A stretch of 64,000 bases of DNA from Huiozyma naganishii CBS 8797 (Eukaryota; Ascomycota; Saccharomycetes; Saccharomycetales; Saccharomycetaceae). The DNA is taken from positions 1,240,001 through 1,304,000 of the forward strand of contig NC_035923.1 in the NCBI RefSeq assembly GCF_000348985.1. The letters run 5' to 3'. The translations under genes and the position numbers were made by a program. Positions within the stretch are counted from its first letter, which is position 1. Each line of letters starts with the position of its first letter. Positions 1 through 9,823 of this stretch are shown in pieces. Under the pieces are notes generated by a model. That model was not told where the DNA came from and did not search any database. It saw nothing but the letters and a program-made list of their open reading frames with translations.

Positions 1-3000
1 GGTCTTAATCTCACCATCAACGATGGTCTCGAAGATCATTTGGATGTAGTTATTTCTAATCTGTCTACCCTTTTCACCACCAAAGTAGATTGTTAGCTTC
101 TTTGGATTGTTTATAACGATGTCCAAAATGGAGAAACCATAGGTCTTCTTGAAGTGGACATCAGCTCTGTCCCAGACATCTCTGGCAGCGGCCGACGTCT
201 TATACAAGTCCATACCCATACCCTGTTCCTGAGAACCTTGGCCAGTGAAGACAAAGGTGGAAACTGGTTGTTCAATCTCAGCCTCCCCATTCATGACAAC
301 CTCATCATTGTCGTTCCTGGTTTCGAATCTCATCAATTTTCTACCATTGATCATACCAACATGTTGGATACTTGTCTTCAATGGAGTGTTTGGAAGAACC
401 ATGTTTGTGAACTGACAAGTGTAGCCACGAACTCTGGATGAGACACTATCGGCAGCCCAGTTTTCGATCAAACCACGAACAGCAGCCGACGAGTACATAC
501 CATGAGTAATGGTACCTGGCAAGTCAGCGTAATTGGCAAAGTGACGAGAAACGTGAATTGGATTTAAATCACCGGAAATGCGCCCGTATGGTTCGTTAGT
601 GCTTGGAGATTGGGTGTCAACAACAGCAATTGGGATAACATTTTCCAAATTAACCTTTTCTTCTAAAGTGGAACCGTTTCTCTTCAAAAAGTCAACGACA
701 GGATTACCGTAGGACTCACCAGCGCTGTAGTCTACAACACCAATTTCAACGGTTTCCTTAGTTGGCAACTCCATCTTAATCGGACCAGAGCATTCCACTG
801 ATGAGAAGACGTTGGCGTTCTTGAAGGCAACTTCGGTTTCGGTCTCGAAGATCAAAGTTTTACCCAATAGATCAATTTCCTCGTCATCCATTTGAAACCA
901 TTCCTTTGAACGCAAAACAGCGACGTCCTTAGCAGATTTGATGAACATTTGGTAAACTGGTTCGGTGGTCTTTTGGAAAGTGTTCTCAAAGTCGGTGTAT
1001 TTACCTCTGTAAAAGAAAGATGAGATCACTTCCATGACAGGCTTACCGTCTCTAGACAAGGTACCAATAACTTCGACAACCTTACCTGTTGGTTGGTTGA
1101 CAACGGACTTGACAATAGCGGAAGTCTGGATAACGTCCCCTTCTTTCAAAGGAGAAGCACCTGGAACCATCTTGTACCCGTTAGACAAATGCACCAGCTT
1201 CAATAGATCACCATCAACAGTGTCAGGGAAGATAGCCTTGATGATTGCTCTCCAACCAACAACGATAGCGAAATCCATTGGTGCAAGGATCTTTCTACCA
1301 GATCTTGCAACGAAGTCCTCACAGTTATTGCCAATGGCGTGGGTGAAGTCAGTGATAGCGCTCGCGGTAATTTTGTAGTCTCCACCCTTGATGACATGTC
1401 TTGGGTCGAACTTCAAGTTGAAAGGCTCATCGATCCACAACTTCCAGTACATTTCCTTGATTCTCTGGTTACGGTCTTCCATAACTTCAGCGATTGGGGC
1501 AAAACCGTCCTCCGGTTGGTAAACATAGAGCAATGGAAGGGCAACTGGCTTACCGTCCGTGGTTCTGTTTTCAATTAGTTCCAATTGGATCAAGTTGTTC
1601 TTGACTAGTTTCAAAGTAGCAGTAACCTTTTGCTCACCCTGAACAGATTCGGTCAAAGTAACAACGGTCTTCGCTGAATCAGTTGGATTCTCGATTTCAA
1701 CAATCATGCGATGACAAGGTTTGAACACCTTTTGAGCAGCATTTGCAGTGTAAAAGCTATCTTGAACGAATTTATTGCTGGTGAAGAAGGCGTATCTCCA
1801 GTCCTTTTGGGAACCAGCCAATAACTTGAACCAAGCTTCTGGATCACTGTTAGTGTGAGCCTTGTAGATAAGTTTGGACTCAGTAGATTTGACTGTAGAG
1901 GCAACTGGCTCTTCGCCACCGAAGTATTCAACCACTGGGATCTTTGATTCGTCTCCACCGTAATAGTCCTTCAACAACTTGCTGATGTGACCGTCGTGGA
2001 TGCCATCCATGATACTCTTGATTGGTTCATCGATGACCTTGGTGTACTGCGCGGCAACTGGACCGTGCAAAATACATGTTCTCTGGACATCCTGGTCGAC
2101 AACAGCCTCCAAATGTTCGGATTGCCACAACGAATCCTTCTTGAAGAAGAACTCGAATCTGTGGTCAAGAACAGGCACGAATGGAACAGGTTTCTGCACT
2201 GGATTTTGACACATGTTCAGGAAGTGGTCTACGTCTTGAGCGTTCAAGTATTGTTCCTTAGCAGCTGGGAAAGCGGTGAAAACAGCCTCCAAGGCCTCCT
2301 CTGGTTTGTCTAGCATGGTGTAGGATTGAAGGACAGAGGTGGTCTTTGCATTCGTGAAACGTTCCTCCACACGACGCAAGAAGTCACCAGTGAAGTTTCT
2401 CAAAGTGACGTCAATCCAGGATTTGGTGCTTTTGATGAACATCAAATCGACCAGTCTTTGGGCAACCTCCTCGTAAGTCATGGCTGGCAAATCACGGATT
2501 TCCCCGTTGACGGTCGCAAACCAAGGCTTTTGTGTGTCAGCGTTCAACTTCTTGATGATGTATTCCTTCTTAGCATCTAAAGCAGGTTGCAGTTTGTTCT
2601 TTGGAAGGTTGAAGATAGTCTCGTCCATTTCCTTCCAGAAGATGACGCAACGAGTGGCGATCTTGTGAATTGGTTCACCCATTTCGGAACGCACCGTGAC
2701 GATCCCACCAGTTGGTTTCTTGTAAGTGTTTTCCCATTGGCCGTCAACGATACCTGGGCATTCGACAATGGCCTTCTTCGCGTCTCTGGAGGTTTTGGCC
2801 TCCTTGGCGATCATGACTCTTGAACCAAACAAGAACCCGTCAAATGGCATAGGAGGGTAGTTGTACTCCTTTGACCATTCACCGGTCAGGTATGGGTAGG
2901 TGTCCTCGGCGGAACCGAACCCAGAACCTGCGATCAGTATGATGTTAGACTGTCTTCTGATCTTGGAGTACATCTGGATCATTGGTGCGTGAGCATCTTC

Positions 3001-5232
3001 AAACGAGTGATGACCACCGGCTCTACCACCAGTCCATTGCAATACGATTGGGAAGTTTGGATGAGCCTTTGCGATGTTGATGACTTGCGAAATGGAGCTG
3101 ATGGAACCTGGCTTCAATCCCAAATGGGTCAGGCCTAGAGTTTCAATGTACTCACTCGCTACTTCGATGGATGGGACACCGGCACCAATGGTTAGCGACT
3201 GGATTGGGTAGCCCTTGCCTCTCAACTCCTTGATCAGTGGGATGGCCCACTGCATCATTCTTGGGTTGACGTAAATCAGGTTGATACCAAAACTGTACCC
3301 CTTCTTGACCTGGCTGACGATCTGATCGATGGCCTTCGCCATCCCATCGGGGGAGAAGTACCCACCACCGGCAAGTTCGATCTGGTACCCGGCGTTGATG
3401 GTAGCAGCGACAAAGTCTGGGGAGACAGTGGTAGGAGTCATACCTGGGACAAGCAATGGAGCTCTACCCAACAGTTTTGAAAACTTCGTGTCGACAAAGA
3501 TCTTCCCGGACTTGTTTTTGATCAGTCTAGGATGGAATTCCTTCAACCAGTCTGGGTTCCTCTTCAAGCCCTCAGGGTTGACGTCGAAGATCTCCTGTTT
3601 GAAACCGTAGTCGTCATCTGGGTTGATGTCCAAAGTACCGACAACAATGATACGGACACCAGTCCCGTCCTTGTTACGGTGGGTCAAGACACCGAGCCCA
3701 GATGCGCCACCTGGACCGAAATCCAAGATGTGCGAAGTTGTAAACTGAGTGGCGGTCTCCCAGTTGACAGGCAGTCTAACAATGCTGTCGACGATCCTGT
3801 CGTTGAGGTCCCCCGCGTAGTCTCTCAGGTCCTTCCCGTCGAAGGTGTCGTACACTGGGATCTTGATGTCCTTCTGTGCGAACACGATCTTGCGGTTAGC
3901 CAAGTCTTTCAAGATGTCTTTGCTTGCAGGGATCAGCAAATGCGAGTGAAAGGGGGACGTAATGGGCAAGAATCTGTTTGAAAACTTCAACTTCCTCTCG
4001 CTGAAGGGGATTCTGGACTGGTCCAAACCTGAGGGGGCCTTAGCCTTTCTGAGCACGAGGTTAAGACCGTACAGGGATTGAGGTGGGCCCGAGACGACCA
4101 AGTTCTTCGCGCCGTTCACCAACGAGATCCCGACGTGTTTGTCCTCTGGCAGATGGGAGTTTGTTTGGTCAATGAAACTTTGGACCTGTTCTTTGGTCAA
4201 GTTGGATATTGTCAGCATTGGGTATGGAGCACCTTCACCGTTCTCCAAGGAATCCTCGACGATGGATGGTGGCAGCGATGTGTTTGGGTAAGTCAAGTAG
4301 CAGCGGACACCGATGAAGAAGAGCAATGCGATTGACTTCTTGATGATCTTGAAGAAGGAATCCCAGGAGTCCGCCTCAGCGACCGCGATCGCGGTGACGA
4401 GACCTTGTGAGTGGCCCGTGGCGCCCTTGAAGTGTTGTCTCAACTCACCTGGAGTGAACCCTAGCAACCTAGCGGTGATCGCGTAATGCGTCAGTTGGAT
4501 GACGCCGATCAGGGGGCAAGATATGGGGATGGAAAGTAAGTAATCCTGGTCTGGAGTCTTTGCTGGGCTCTGCAGCCACTCCAGGAGGTCAAACCCTTGG
4601 GTGAAGATCTTCTCCGCACCCGCGGTGGACCTGATGAGATCGGTCAGCGTCTCTGAAGCGAACTGGATAATGTCGCTGCTCAGGACGTTATATATGTCGT
4701 ATATTTCCCTCAATTCCTCGAAGTAGTCGTCTGTGTTCCCCTGTCCACCGAAGATAGCGACCAATTCTGAGGTTTTTTCCTCCACGGACTTGAAGAGAGC
4801 GGACGGTTTGCTTGCGTTGTTGTTGCCCCTACCTGCGACGTGTCTTGCAGTGACGTAGTTTTTCACTAGTTCCTTCACTTTCAACAAAGTGGTCGAGCCA
4901 TCCTCCGTCAGCAAGTTGGCGGCGAGCGTGTGGATGTCGTTACCGTGCAAGTAGCTGTTTTCGAACTCTGAAAGCGAGACATCCAGCACTTCGTCGAATT
5001 GAGTCTTTGTGCCTTCTGTAATCAGTGAGGAGATGTAACTTAAAAACTTCCCCAACAACTCGGCAGACGATGACGGTTCATCATCAGCGGCGAATTCCTC
5101 CGTTGGTTCTGGCAGAGTTTTCTTGAATTGTTCCTGCAATTGAGAGGCAGCAAAGAAGGAAACGTTGGGGATGGACAATTTATGCTCGATCGACCCGTGG
5201 GTGAGCGTCAGCGATCTCGTTGACGCAATCAT
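1..5232 (-). CDS. FAS1: Fatty acid synthase subunit beta (C-terminus beyond window)
   Basis: Beta subunit of the cytosolic alpha6beta6 type I fatty acid synthase. In fungi this chain carries acetyltransferase, enoyl reductase, dehydratase and malonyl/palmitoyl transferase activities. The frame is open without interruption from the ATG at 5232 to base 1, giving 1744 codons of a protein of about 2050 residues. Residues near the start (ASQLQEQFKKTLPEPTEEFA) match yeast Fas1 closely. The acetyltransferase nucleophile motif GHSQG has its Ser at residue 275. The enoyl reductase and dehydratase hot-dog regions follow in the usual order, and the window cuts the gene inside the MPT domain before its GHSLGE active site. 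Orientation relative to INA1 fits the YKL182-YKL187 ancestral order. Codon choice is strongly biased, as expected for high expression. An Ino2/Ino4-type site and a Reb1-type site lie upstream. Confidence 0.97.
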   Translation of the reverse strand, partial: MIASTRSLTLTHGSIEHKLSIPNVSFFAASQLQEQFKKTLPEPTEEFAADDEPSSSAELLGKFLSYISSLITEGTKTQFDEVLDVSLSEFENSYLHGNDIHTLAANLLTEDGSTTLLKVKELVKNYVTARHVAGRGNNNASKPSALFKSVEEKTSELVAIFGGQGNTDDYFEELREIYDIYNVLSSDIIQFASETLTDLIRSTAGAEKIFTQGFDLLEWLQSPAKTPDQDYLLSIPISCPLIGVIQLTHYAITARLLGFTPGELRQHFKGATGHSQGLVTAIAVAEADSWDSFFKIIKKSIALLFFIGVRCYLTYPNTSLPPSIVEDSLENGEGAPYPMLTISNLTKEQVQSFIDQTNSHLPEDKHVGISLVNGAKNLVVSGPPQSLYGLNLVLRKAKAPSGLDQSRIPFSERKLKFSNRFLPITSPFHSHLLIPASKDILKDLANRKIVFAQKDIKIPVYDTFDGKDLRDYAGDLNDRIVDSIVRLPVNWETATQFTTSHILDFGPGGASGLGVLTHRNKDGTGVRIIVVGTLDINPDDDYGFKQEIFDVNPEGLKRNPDWLKEFHPRLIKNKSGKIFVDTKFSKLLGRAPLLVPGMTPTTVSPDFVAATINAGYQIELAGGGYFSPDGMAKAIDQIVSQVKKGYSFGINLIYVNPRMMQWAIPLIKELRGKGYPIQSLTIGAGVPSIEVASEYIETLGLTHLGLKPGSISSISQVINIAKAHPNFPIVLQWTGGRAGGHHSFEDAHAPMIQMYSKIRRQSNIILIAGSGFGSAEDTYPYLTGEWSKEYNYPPMPFDGFLFGSRVMIAKEAKTSRDAKKAIVECPGIVDGQWENTYKKPTGGIVTVRSEMGEPIHKIATRCVIFWKEMDETIFNLPKNKLQPALDAKKEYIIKKLNADTQKPWFATVNGEIRDLPAMTYEEVAQRLVDLMFIKSTKSWIDVTLRNFTGDFLRRVEERFTNAKTTSVLQSYTMLDKPEEALEAVFTAFPAAKEQYLNAQDVDHFLNMCQNPVQKPVPFVPVLDHRFEFFFKKDSLWQSEHLEAVVDQDVQRTCILHGPVAAQYTKVIDEPIKSIMDGIHDGHISKLLKDYYGGDESKIPVVEYFGGEEPVASTVKSTESKLIYKAHTNSDPEAWFKLLAGSQKDWRYAFFTSNKFVQDSFYTANAAQKVFKPCHRMIVEIENPTDSAKTVVTLTESVQGEQKVTATLKLVKNNLIQLELIENRTTDGKPVALPLLYVYQPEDGFAPIAEVMEDRNQRIKEMYWKLWIDEPFNLKFDPRHVIKGGDYKITASAITDFTHAIGNNCEDFVARSGRKILAPMDFAIVVGWRAIIKAIFPDTVDGDLLKLVHLSNGYKMVPGASPLKEGDVIQTSAIVKSVVNQPTGKVVEVIGTLSRDGKPVMEVISSFFYRGKYTDFENTFQKTTEPVYQMFIKSAKDVAVLRSKEWFQMDDEEIDLLGKTLIFETETEVAFKNANVFSSVECSGPIKMELPTKETVEIGVVDYSAGESYGNPVVDFLKRNGSTLEEKVNLENVIPIAVVDTQSPSTNEPYGRISGDLNPIHVSRHFANYADLPGTITHGMYSSAAVRGLIENWAADSVSSRVRGYTCQFTNMVLPNTPLKTSIQHVGMINGRKLMRFETRNDNDEVVMNGEAEIEQPVSTFVFTGQGSQEQGMGMDLYKTSAAARDVWDRADVHFKKTYGFSILDIVINNPKKLTIYFGGEKGRQIRNNYIQMIFETIVDGEIKT

Positions 5233-5646
5233 TGATTCTCAGCTTAATGTATGAGTGTATCACGTGGGGCAATTGCACTTGCGGACGAGTACAACGCTTT
5301 ATTTGAGATCAAGTTCGTTTGGTACTGAAGATTGCGAAACTTCTAAACGGTTGAGCAAAGAAGAGAAAAGAAAAAAATAGGAAAGAGAAAAAAAGAGAGA
5401 CGAGTTCTAGCGACTGTTTATAACTGTGATTCAATTCCGCCAGTTCCACTATCAGTATATATATATATATATATACTGATACCAGATAATGTAATGGAGT
5501 TAACAGCTAAGCAGCGCTGAGTAAGAATACGGTAGGGAAGAGAGAACTACGTAAAGTAACAGCAACAGTGCCTTTAACAAACGAAAAAAGACTGGCCTCG
5601 ACGAGCGTTTAACAGTTGCTGGCGTAGTTAGTGGTGGCTGCCGCTG

Positions 5647-5655
5647 CATGTGAAA
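5647..5655 (+). promoter_or_regulatory. UASINO-like Ino2/Ino4 site of FAS1
   Basis: CATGTGAAA matches the Ino2/Ino4 inositol/choline-responsive element (CATGTGAAAT). It lies about 415 bp upstream of the FAS1 start. Two further CATGTG cores occur at 5689-5696 and 5849-5855. Control of FAS1 by Ino2/Ino4 is established in S. cerevisiae; function here is inferred from the motif and position. Confidence 0.55.
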
Positions 5656-5723
5656 ATTTTGTGGGCGCAGCTTTTGGGAAATACGTTGCACATGTGCGTT
5701 TCGTTGAGTTTTCCGAAGCGGGG

Positions 5724-5730
5724 CGGGTAA
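5724..5730 (+). promoter_or_regulatory. Reb1-type site
   Basis: CGGGTAA is the core of the general regulatory factor Reb1 (reverse complement TTACCCG). It is located between the UASINO-like elements and the GC-rich block in the FAS1/INA1 intergenic region. Yeast FAS promoters are known to use Reb1. The motif is only 7 bp, so this is a moderate call. Confidence 0.4.
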
Positions 5731-5744
5731 CAGTTTGAGTTGGA

Positions 5745-5776
5745 CGGGTGGCCGGGTGGCCGGGTGGCCGGGTCAC
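5745..5776. repeat. 9-bp GC-rich tandem repeat
   Basis: The unit GGCCGGGTG is repeated about three times in direct tandem at the edge of a GC-rich block. A related copy in the opposite orientation (CACCCGGCCACCC) lies at 5866-5878, giving an interrupted inverted repeat with a stem of about 12 bp. No coding potential is evident. Confidence 0.7.
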
Positions 5777-6781
5777 CTCCGGGCTGCTGCCCCCGGAGTT
5801 ATCGTGCTGAAACCTGGGGTCTGGCCGGGTTACCCCGACGGCCCCGCCCATGTGACCCCGGCCCTCACCCGGCCACCCTTTTTCCCGCGCCCAAAACTGA
5901 AAAACTCAACAACATTTGGGACCCGCGCCGGCGGGCGGTGGGGTTTCTCTACGTGTTGCAGGGGTTACGCACGCTCTCTGCGCCTGCTTCTGAGAGACGG
6001 GAGTTTCTGTTGGGTAAACTGCGGCGGAGGAATACTCCCCCGCCGCCCGTCTCTGCTAGCGCCTCCCCGCGGACCCAACAAGCTGCTCCCGTGGGCGTCT
6101 GTTCCATTCTTGTTTTTTCTCGCTTTTTTTTGTTGAATTTTTGGCGGGGCCCAAACGGGAAATAGCCTATTGTCTATGTTTTCATTGCTTTTTTCGGGTA
6201 CCTTGCTCGTTCAAAAACGTACGCCCCAGAAGAGGCCGTAGCGCAGCAGTATCACTTCACTGCTGCTTGCCTGCGGATGTGTGCGGCCGCTTCTGTGGTC
6301 GAGGGCATTCGGATCTTTCTGCCCGAGTCATCGAATACATGCTGCTCTGTAAACACACAGTAGCACACGGGTTTGAAGTTTTTCGTTGGAGTTTGCCCTC
6401 TCTCCTCAGCACATGGGAGTAGTAAGGTTGCACCGAGGTCGGAAACAGGATCATGTACAGCTGCAACAATGGTTTGTTACCTCATCGATGACCCCCCTTT
6501 CAACAGACGGACAGGTTTCAACTGTGGTGCACTCTCTCTCTCTCTCTCCACTTTCGTACAACAATGCAACATGTTTCTTTTATGTTATGAAAGATTCGTT
6601 GGAAGGCTGCCCCGTTTACCACACACTTCACATAATACATCAGGAACATACACACAATCACATATATATATAGAGAGAGAGAGCGCATCTTGCATAAACA
6701 TTCATCCCTCTCAAAATTGAGTACTTTCACTTGTTCCTCTGCTCACTGGTCTAACTACAAACGGTATAAACACTCGGCAAC

Positions 6782-8833
6782 ATGTTCCATAACAAAAGAG
6801 TGCTGCTGTCTTGCTGCATACTGTTTACTTTTGCCGCGTTCATATTCGTGTGTATCGCAACTGCAGGTTCAAGCTCCAATTACAAACCCATCACAAATGT
6901 GTTCATCGGTGATGCAGGTATCAAGCACATCAACGTCACAAAAGTTATCCCACCGTTGGAACCAGTAGTGGACGTGCTCAGCAGAGCACTTTTGGCCCCC
7001 GGTGCTGACCAACAAGCCATCTTCGGCGCTTTGAAAAATATCTCAAAGACAAGTGTCCTAGCACCATTCCTAACCATCCTAGTCAACTCGCAAAACACGA
7101 CCACTACGTTGAACGCCATCACTAACTTGGCCCCTCTGGCGTTCACTTCAGGTGTCGGATCCACAAAGGAGGAACTGGCAGGGATCAACTCGCTGTTGGC
7201 ATCGTCGAAGGACGCTAACTCCACAGTGGACAACTTGCAAGACTTGCTGGACCAAGTGCTAAACAACAACTCCTCCTCCATGGCCTCTTTGCAAAAGACA
7301 ACTTTCGTCTTGTTGAAGGACTCTAAGGACCCAGTCGCTACAACGGAGTCCCTAGTTAAACTGAGCAGTCTCTCTCTAGCGGATATGGCGCCTCTAATGC
7401 CAGCTTTCCAAATCCTACAGGGCACCAAAAACATCACGGGATCGTTCGTCTCGCTAGAGACCCTCATGAACGCTACGATTCCAACCTCTTTGGCTCAAAC
7501 TATGTTTTCCACTATAGAGACCCAGTTGGCAGCAGGTTCCAATGTCGACGACATCTTCGACAGACTTTCAGCAATGGTACCACAATCGCTAACAGGGTCA
7601 ATGGACGCTGTGAGGACGTTGCTTGTCTCTGCCAATTCAGCAAACGCGACTCTTGGTTACTTGAGCTCGATCTTGGCTGCTAACTTGACCTCTTCCCCCT
7701 CAGCTAAGAACGTCCTTGCCACGATCTCCAATCTGTACGACGACTCGAACAATCAAACTTTGTTGTTGACCTCGGTCACTGGGTTGGTTTCCGCTGTCGG
7801 TAACAAGGACGTCGTCAATGAATTGACATCCTTGGATAAACTGATCGAAGCCAGTAACACGCAATCGGACACCGTTAACACTTTGAGTGACTTGCAAGAC
7901 ATTTTGGCCACAGACACCTCAAACAACAAATACATCCCATACTTGTTCGACATGTTGCAAACGTCCAAGGACCCAGCGGCCACTTTCAGCTCCCTGTTGA
8001 ACGTGACCCAGTTCGCTGCAGAAAATATGGCCATGTTCACTCCAGTGCTAGGTCTCTTGGGGAGCGCCATCCAGTCGCCAGAGGTCACCGACGAGCAAAT
8101 CTACGACGTGATCCCACAGATCTTGGATTTCTTAAATATCCCAGCCAAATTCAGATTGTCCATCTTCACCTTGTGTCACGTCTCTGACACAGGTAAAGTC
8201 CTCGACTGTTCCAAATCCCACGCGGTCCAAAACTTGGATTTCAGAAACATCATCTACGATGCCCTAATGAAATCCGATTTCAACCCATACTTGACCGCCT
8301 TGGACATCAGTGCGGACGACTTGGAATTGAAGGGTAAGCTGTTGAACAAGGAACACATGTACGTGCCAGCTGTCAAGGCTGTCCTGGCCATGAATCTGCT
8401 ATTCATTATTTCCACTTTTGCCATCACCATGTTCTTCATCTACATGTTTGTCAAAGTCGGTTCCTTCTCGCTAACCCACAGAGGTTGGTTCATCCTAATG
8501 GCTTTGTCTCTGTTCTGTCCCCTATTCTCCGGTCTAGGTGCCACCATCGTCGCAGCTATGATCACCATGATCAAGTCCGGTACCAAGCACGATAGATACA
8601 ACGTCGTCTACACGAGAGGTGTCACTTACTCCGGGTTGACATGGAGTGCCTTCACTCTAACCTTCATCACGTCCATGATTGTCGGTTTGATGTGGCTAAA
8701 CCACTGGAAGGCGGAACATAACCCATTCGCGCACCAAGAACCAAACGCCGAGAGCACGGAGGGCTCCGGTGACAGCGACACCAGTTCTAAAATCAGTAAG
8801 AACAATGTGACCAACGTCGCTGAAAAAGTGTGA
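6782..8833 (+). CDS. INA1: SUR7-like four-TM membrane protein, Ina1/Fat3 family
   Basis: 683-residue membrane protein orthologous to the S. cerevisiae ohnolog pair INA1 (YLR413W) and FAT3 (YKL187C); Fat3 has been linked to fatty acid uptake. It has an N-terminal signal-anchor helix at about residues 7-28, then an extracellular loop of about 500 residues rich in Asn-X-Ser/Thr sequons. Three further hydrophobic helices lie at about 531-560, 569-597 and 619-640, followed by a Ser/Asp-rich cytoplasmic tail. Just before the second helix is a Cys pair followed by FRNIIYDAL, a signature also present in the convergent neighbour PUN1. Position between FAS1 and PUN1 and the plus orientation suit either ohnolog; the PUN1 side favours INA1. 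The biased codon use suggests strong expression. The molecular function is poorly defined. Confidence 0.85.
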   Translation: MFHNKRVLLSCCILFTFAAFIFVCIATAGSSSNYKPITNVFIGDAGIKHINVTKVIPPLEPVVDVLSRALLAPGADQQAIFGALKNISKTSVLAPFLTILVNSQNTTTTLNAITNLAPLAFTSGVGSTKEELAGINSLLASSKDANSTVDNLQDLLDQVLNNNSSSMASLQKTTFVLLKDSKDPVATTESLVKLSSLSLADMAPLMPAFQILQGTKNITGSFVSLETLMNATIPTSLAQTMFSTIETQLAAGSNVDDIFDRLSAMVPQSLTGSMDAVRTLLVSANSANATLGYLSSILAANLTSSPSAKNVLATISNLYDDSNNQTLLLTSVTGLVSAVGNKDVVNELTSLDKLIEASNTQSDTVNTLSDLQDILATDTSNNKYIPYLFDMLQTSKDPAATFSSLLNVTQFAAENMAMFTPVLGLLGSAIQSPEVTDEQIYDVIPQILDFLNIPAKFRLSIFTLCHVSDTGKVLDCSKSHAVQNLDFRNIIYDALMKSDFNPYLTALDISADDLELKGKLLNKEHMYVPAVKAVLAMNLLFIISTFAITMFFIYMFVKVGSFSLTHRGWFILMALSLFCPLFSGLGATIVAAMITMIKSGTKHDRYNVVYTRGVTYSGLTWSAFTLTFITSMIVGLMWLNHWKAEHNPFAHQEPNAESTEGSGDSDTSSKISKNNVTNVAEKV

Positions 8834-9028
8834 ACTCCTCGCATAACCCCCCTTCTACTTCTCTTCTCCCACCGCATATTCTCTTTTGGAATCATTCCTC
8901 AACCATACACACATTTACTTCTTTGTACTTTACAACTAATTATATACCTTTAATACTATAACATATCTGTATTTTATTTTGTGAGGAAAGAATATATGTA
9001 TATGTATGTTAAACATTCTTTCAACTTT

Positions 9029-9823
9029 TTACATAAATGGCTTCTTTTCGAGTGGATCCTGCGCGTAAACGACCCTTGCTCTGTTGGCGGACCTCACGGA
9101 GAGCCATGTGATCAGGTTGAACAGCGCAGCGGCAACAGCCCCCCACGCAATCCCCATGAAATTGCGGCCCAAGTTCAATTCGATACCGTACTGCGAATAG
9201 TCCTTGTCCAATGTATGTTTCACGAACACGAACACACCTGTGGCGCACCCCATACTGATGAGCAGGCTTATGAACCCGAAAAAGGAGCAAAAAACCCCGA
9301 GCCACTTGAACACTCTGATGTGTATGATCCACCGGATCAGGCAGAACACCAGGTTCAAAAACGTCAGCGCTATCCCGATCAACAAAGTGATGAATGTGCA
9401 TTTAATAATGTTGTTGATGTACGTCAGTTTGTCCTGAACACTCGTCGGAAGCACCACTGCAGACGCATCTAACGCCTGCAAGAGCGTGTTGTTCTCTATG
9501 TTGTCGTATATCATGTCCTTCAAGTTGAACTGCTGGATCCCCTTTGGCGATGTACACGACTCAATGGAACCAGAGGACGACTCCAAACAGTACGACCACA
9601 GCCCGAGATTGATCGCCGAGGGCAATTGCACCTCAGAGTTCGTCACACTGGCCAGCGTTGGGATGAGCGCCGAGAGTGCAGCCTCCTTCAAACTCAATTG
9701 AGCAACGTATATCTGGTTTATTGGGTAGTAATTTTTGGTCGACCCAGCACACGCAACGATGGCCAGTACCAACGCAGCTAGTGCGAAAATCGCCGTGAAC
9801 AGCAATCGAAATACATTCGACAT
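9029..9823 (-). CDS. PUN1: SUR7/PalI-family plasma membrane protein Pun1
   Basis: 264 residues, nearly the same length as S. cerevisiae Pun1 (YLR414C). This family of four-TM proteins resides in eisosome-associated plasma membrane domains (MCC) and is linked to stress and filamentous growth. Visible features are an N-terminal hydrophobic helix at about residues 7-27, a W-x-x-C...C pair in the extracellular loop followed by LKDMIYDNI, three more helices between about 138 and 240, and a short Lys-rich tail (PLEKKPFM). It is convergent with INA1, 195 bp apart, the same arrangement as YLR413W/YLR414C. The start is the first ATG of the frame and immediately precedes the hydrophobic segment. Confidence 0.88.
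   Translation of the reverse strand: MSNVFRLLFTAIFALAALVLAIVACAGSTKNYYPINQIYVAQLSLKEAALSALIPTLASVTNSEVQLPSAINLGLWSYCLESSSGSIESCTSPKGIQQFNLKDMIYDNIENNTLLQALDASAVVLPTSVQDKLTYINNIIKCTFITLLIGIALTFLNLVFCLIRWIIHIRVFKWLGVFCSFFGFISLLISMGCATGVFVFVKHTLDKDYSQYGIELNLGRNFMGIAWGAVAAALFNLITWLSVRSANRARVVYAQDPLEKKPFM

Larger units (their letters stand above)
5233..6781. other. FAS1/INA1 divergent intergenic region, 1.5 kb
   Basis: No gene is supported here. From the FAS1 side it holds an E-box CACGTG at 5261-5266, a 30-bp perfect AT palindrome at 5451-5480, E-box and Reb1-type sites at 5647-5730, a strikingly GC-rich block at about 5715-6130 with 9-bp tandem repeats, and TC/AT/AG microsatellites at about 6530-6680 near INA1. 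Short open frames crossing the GC-rich block have low-complexity Arg/Pro/Gly translations and no recognisable similarity. Confidence 0.8.

Noticed and set aside
5650..5725. Point centromere around the TTTTCCGAAG at 5709-5718
   Set aside because: The CDEIII-like core is short, and there is no adjacent AT-rich CDEII of about 80 bp or properly spaced CDEI; the flanking DNA is GC-rich.
5735..6165. Overlapping Arg/Pro-rich frames of 133 and 141 codons in the GC-rich block
   Set aside because: Two overlapping frames are equally open because of GC composition; neither has recognisable similarity or conserved-looking structure.
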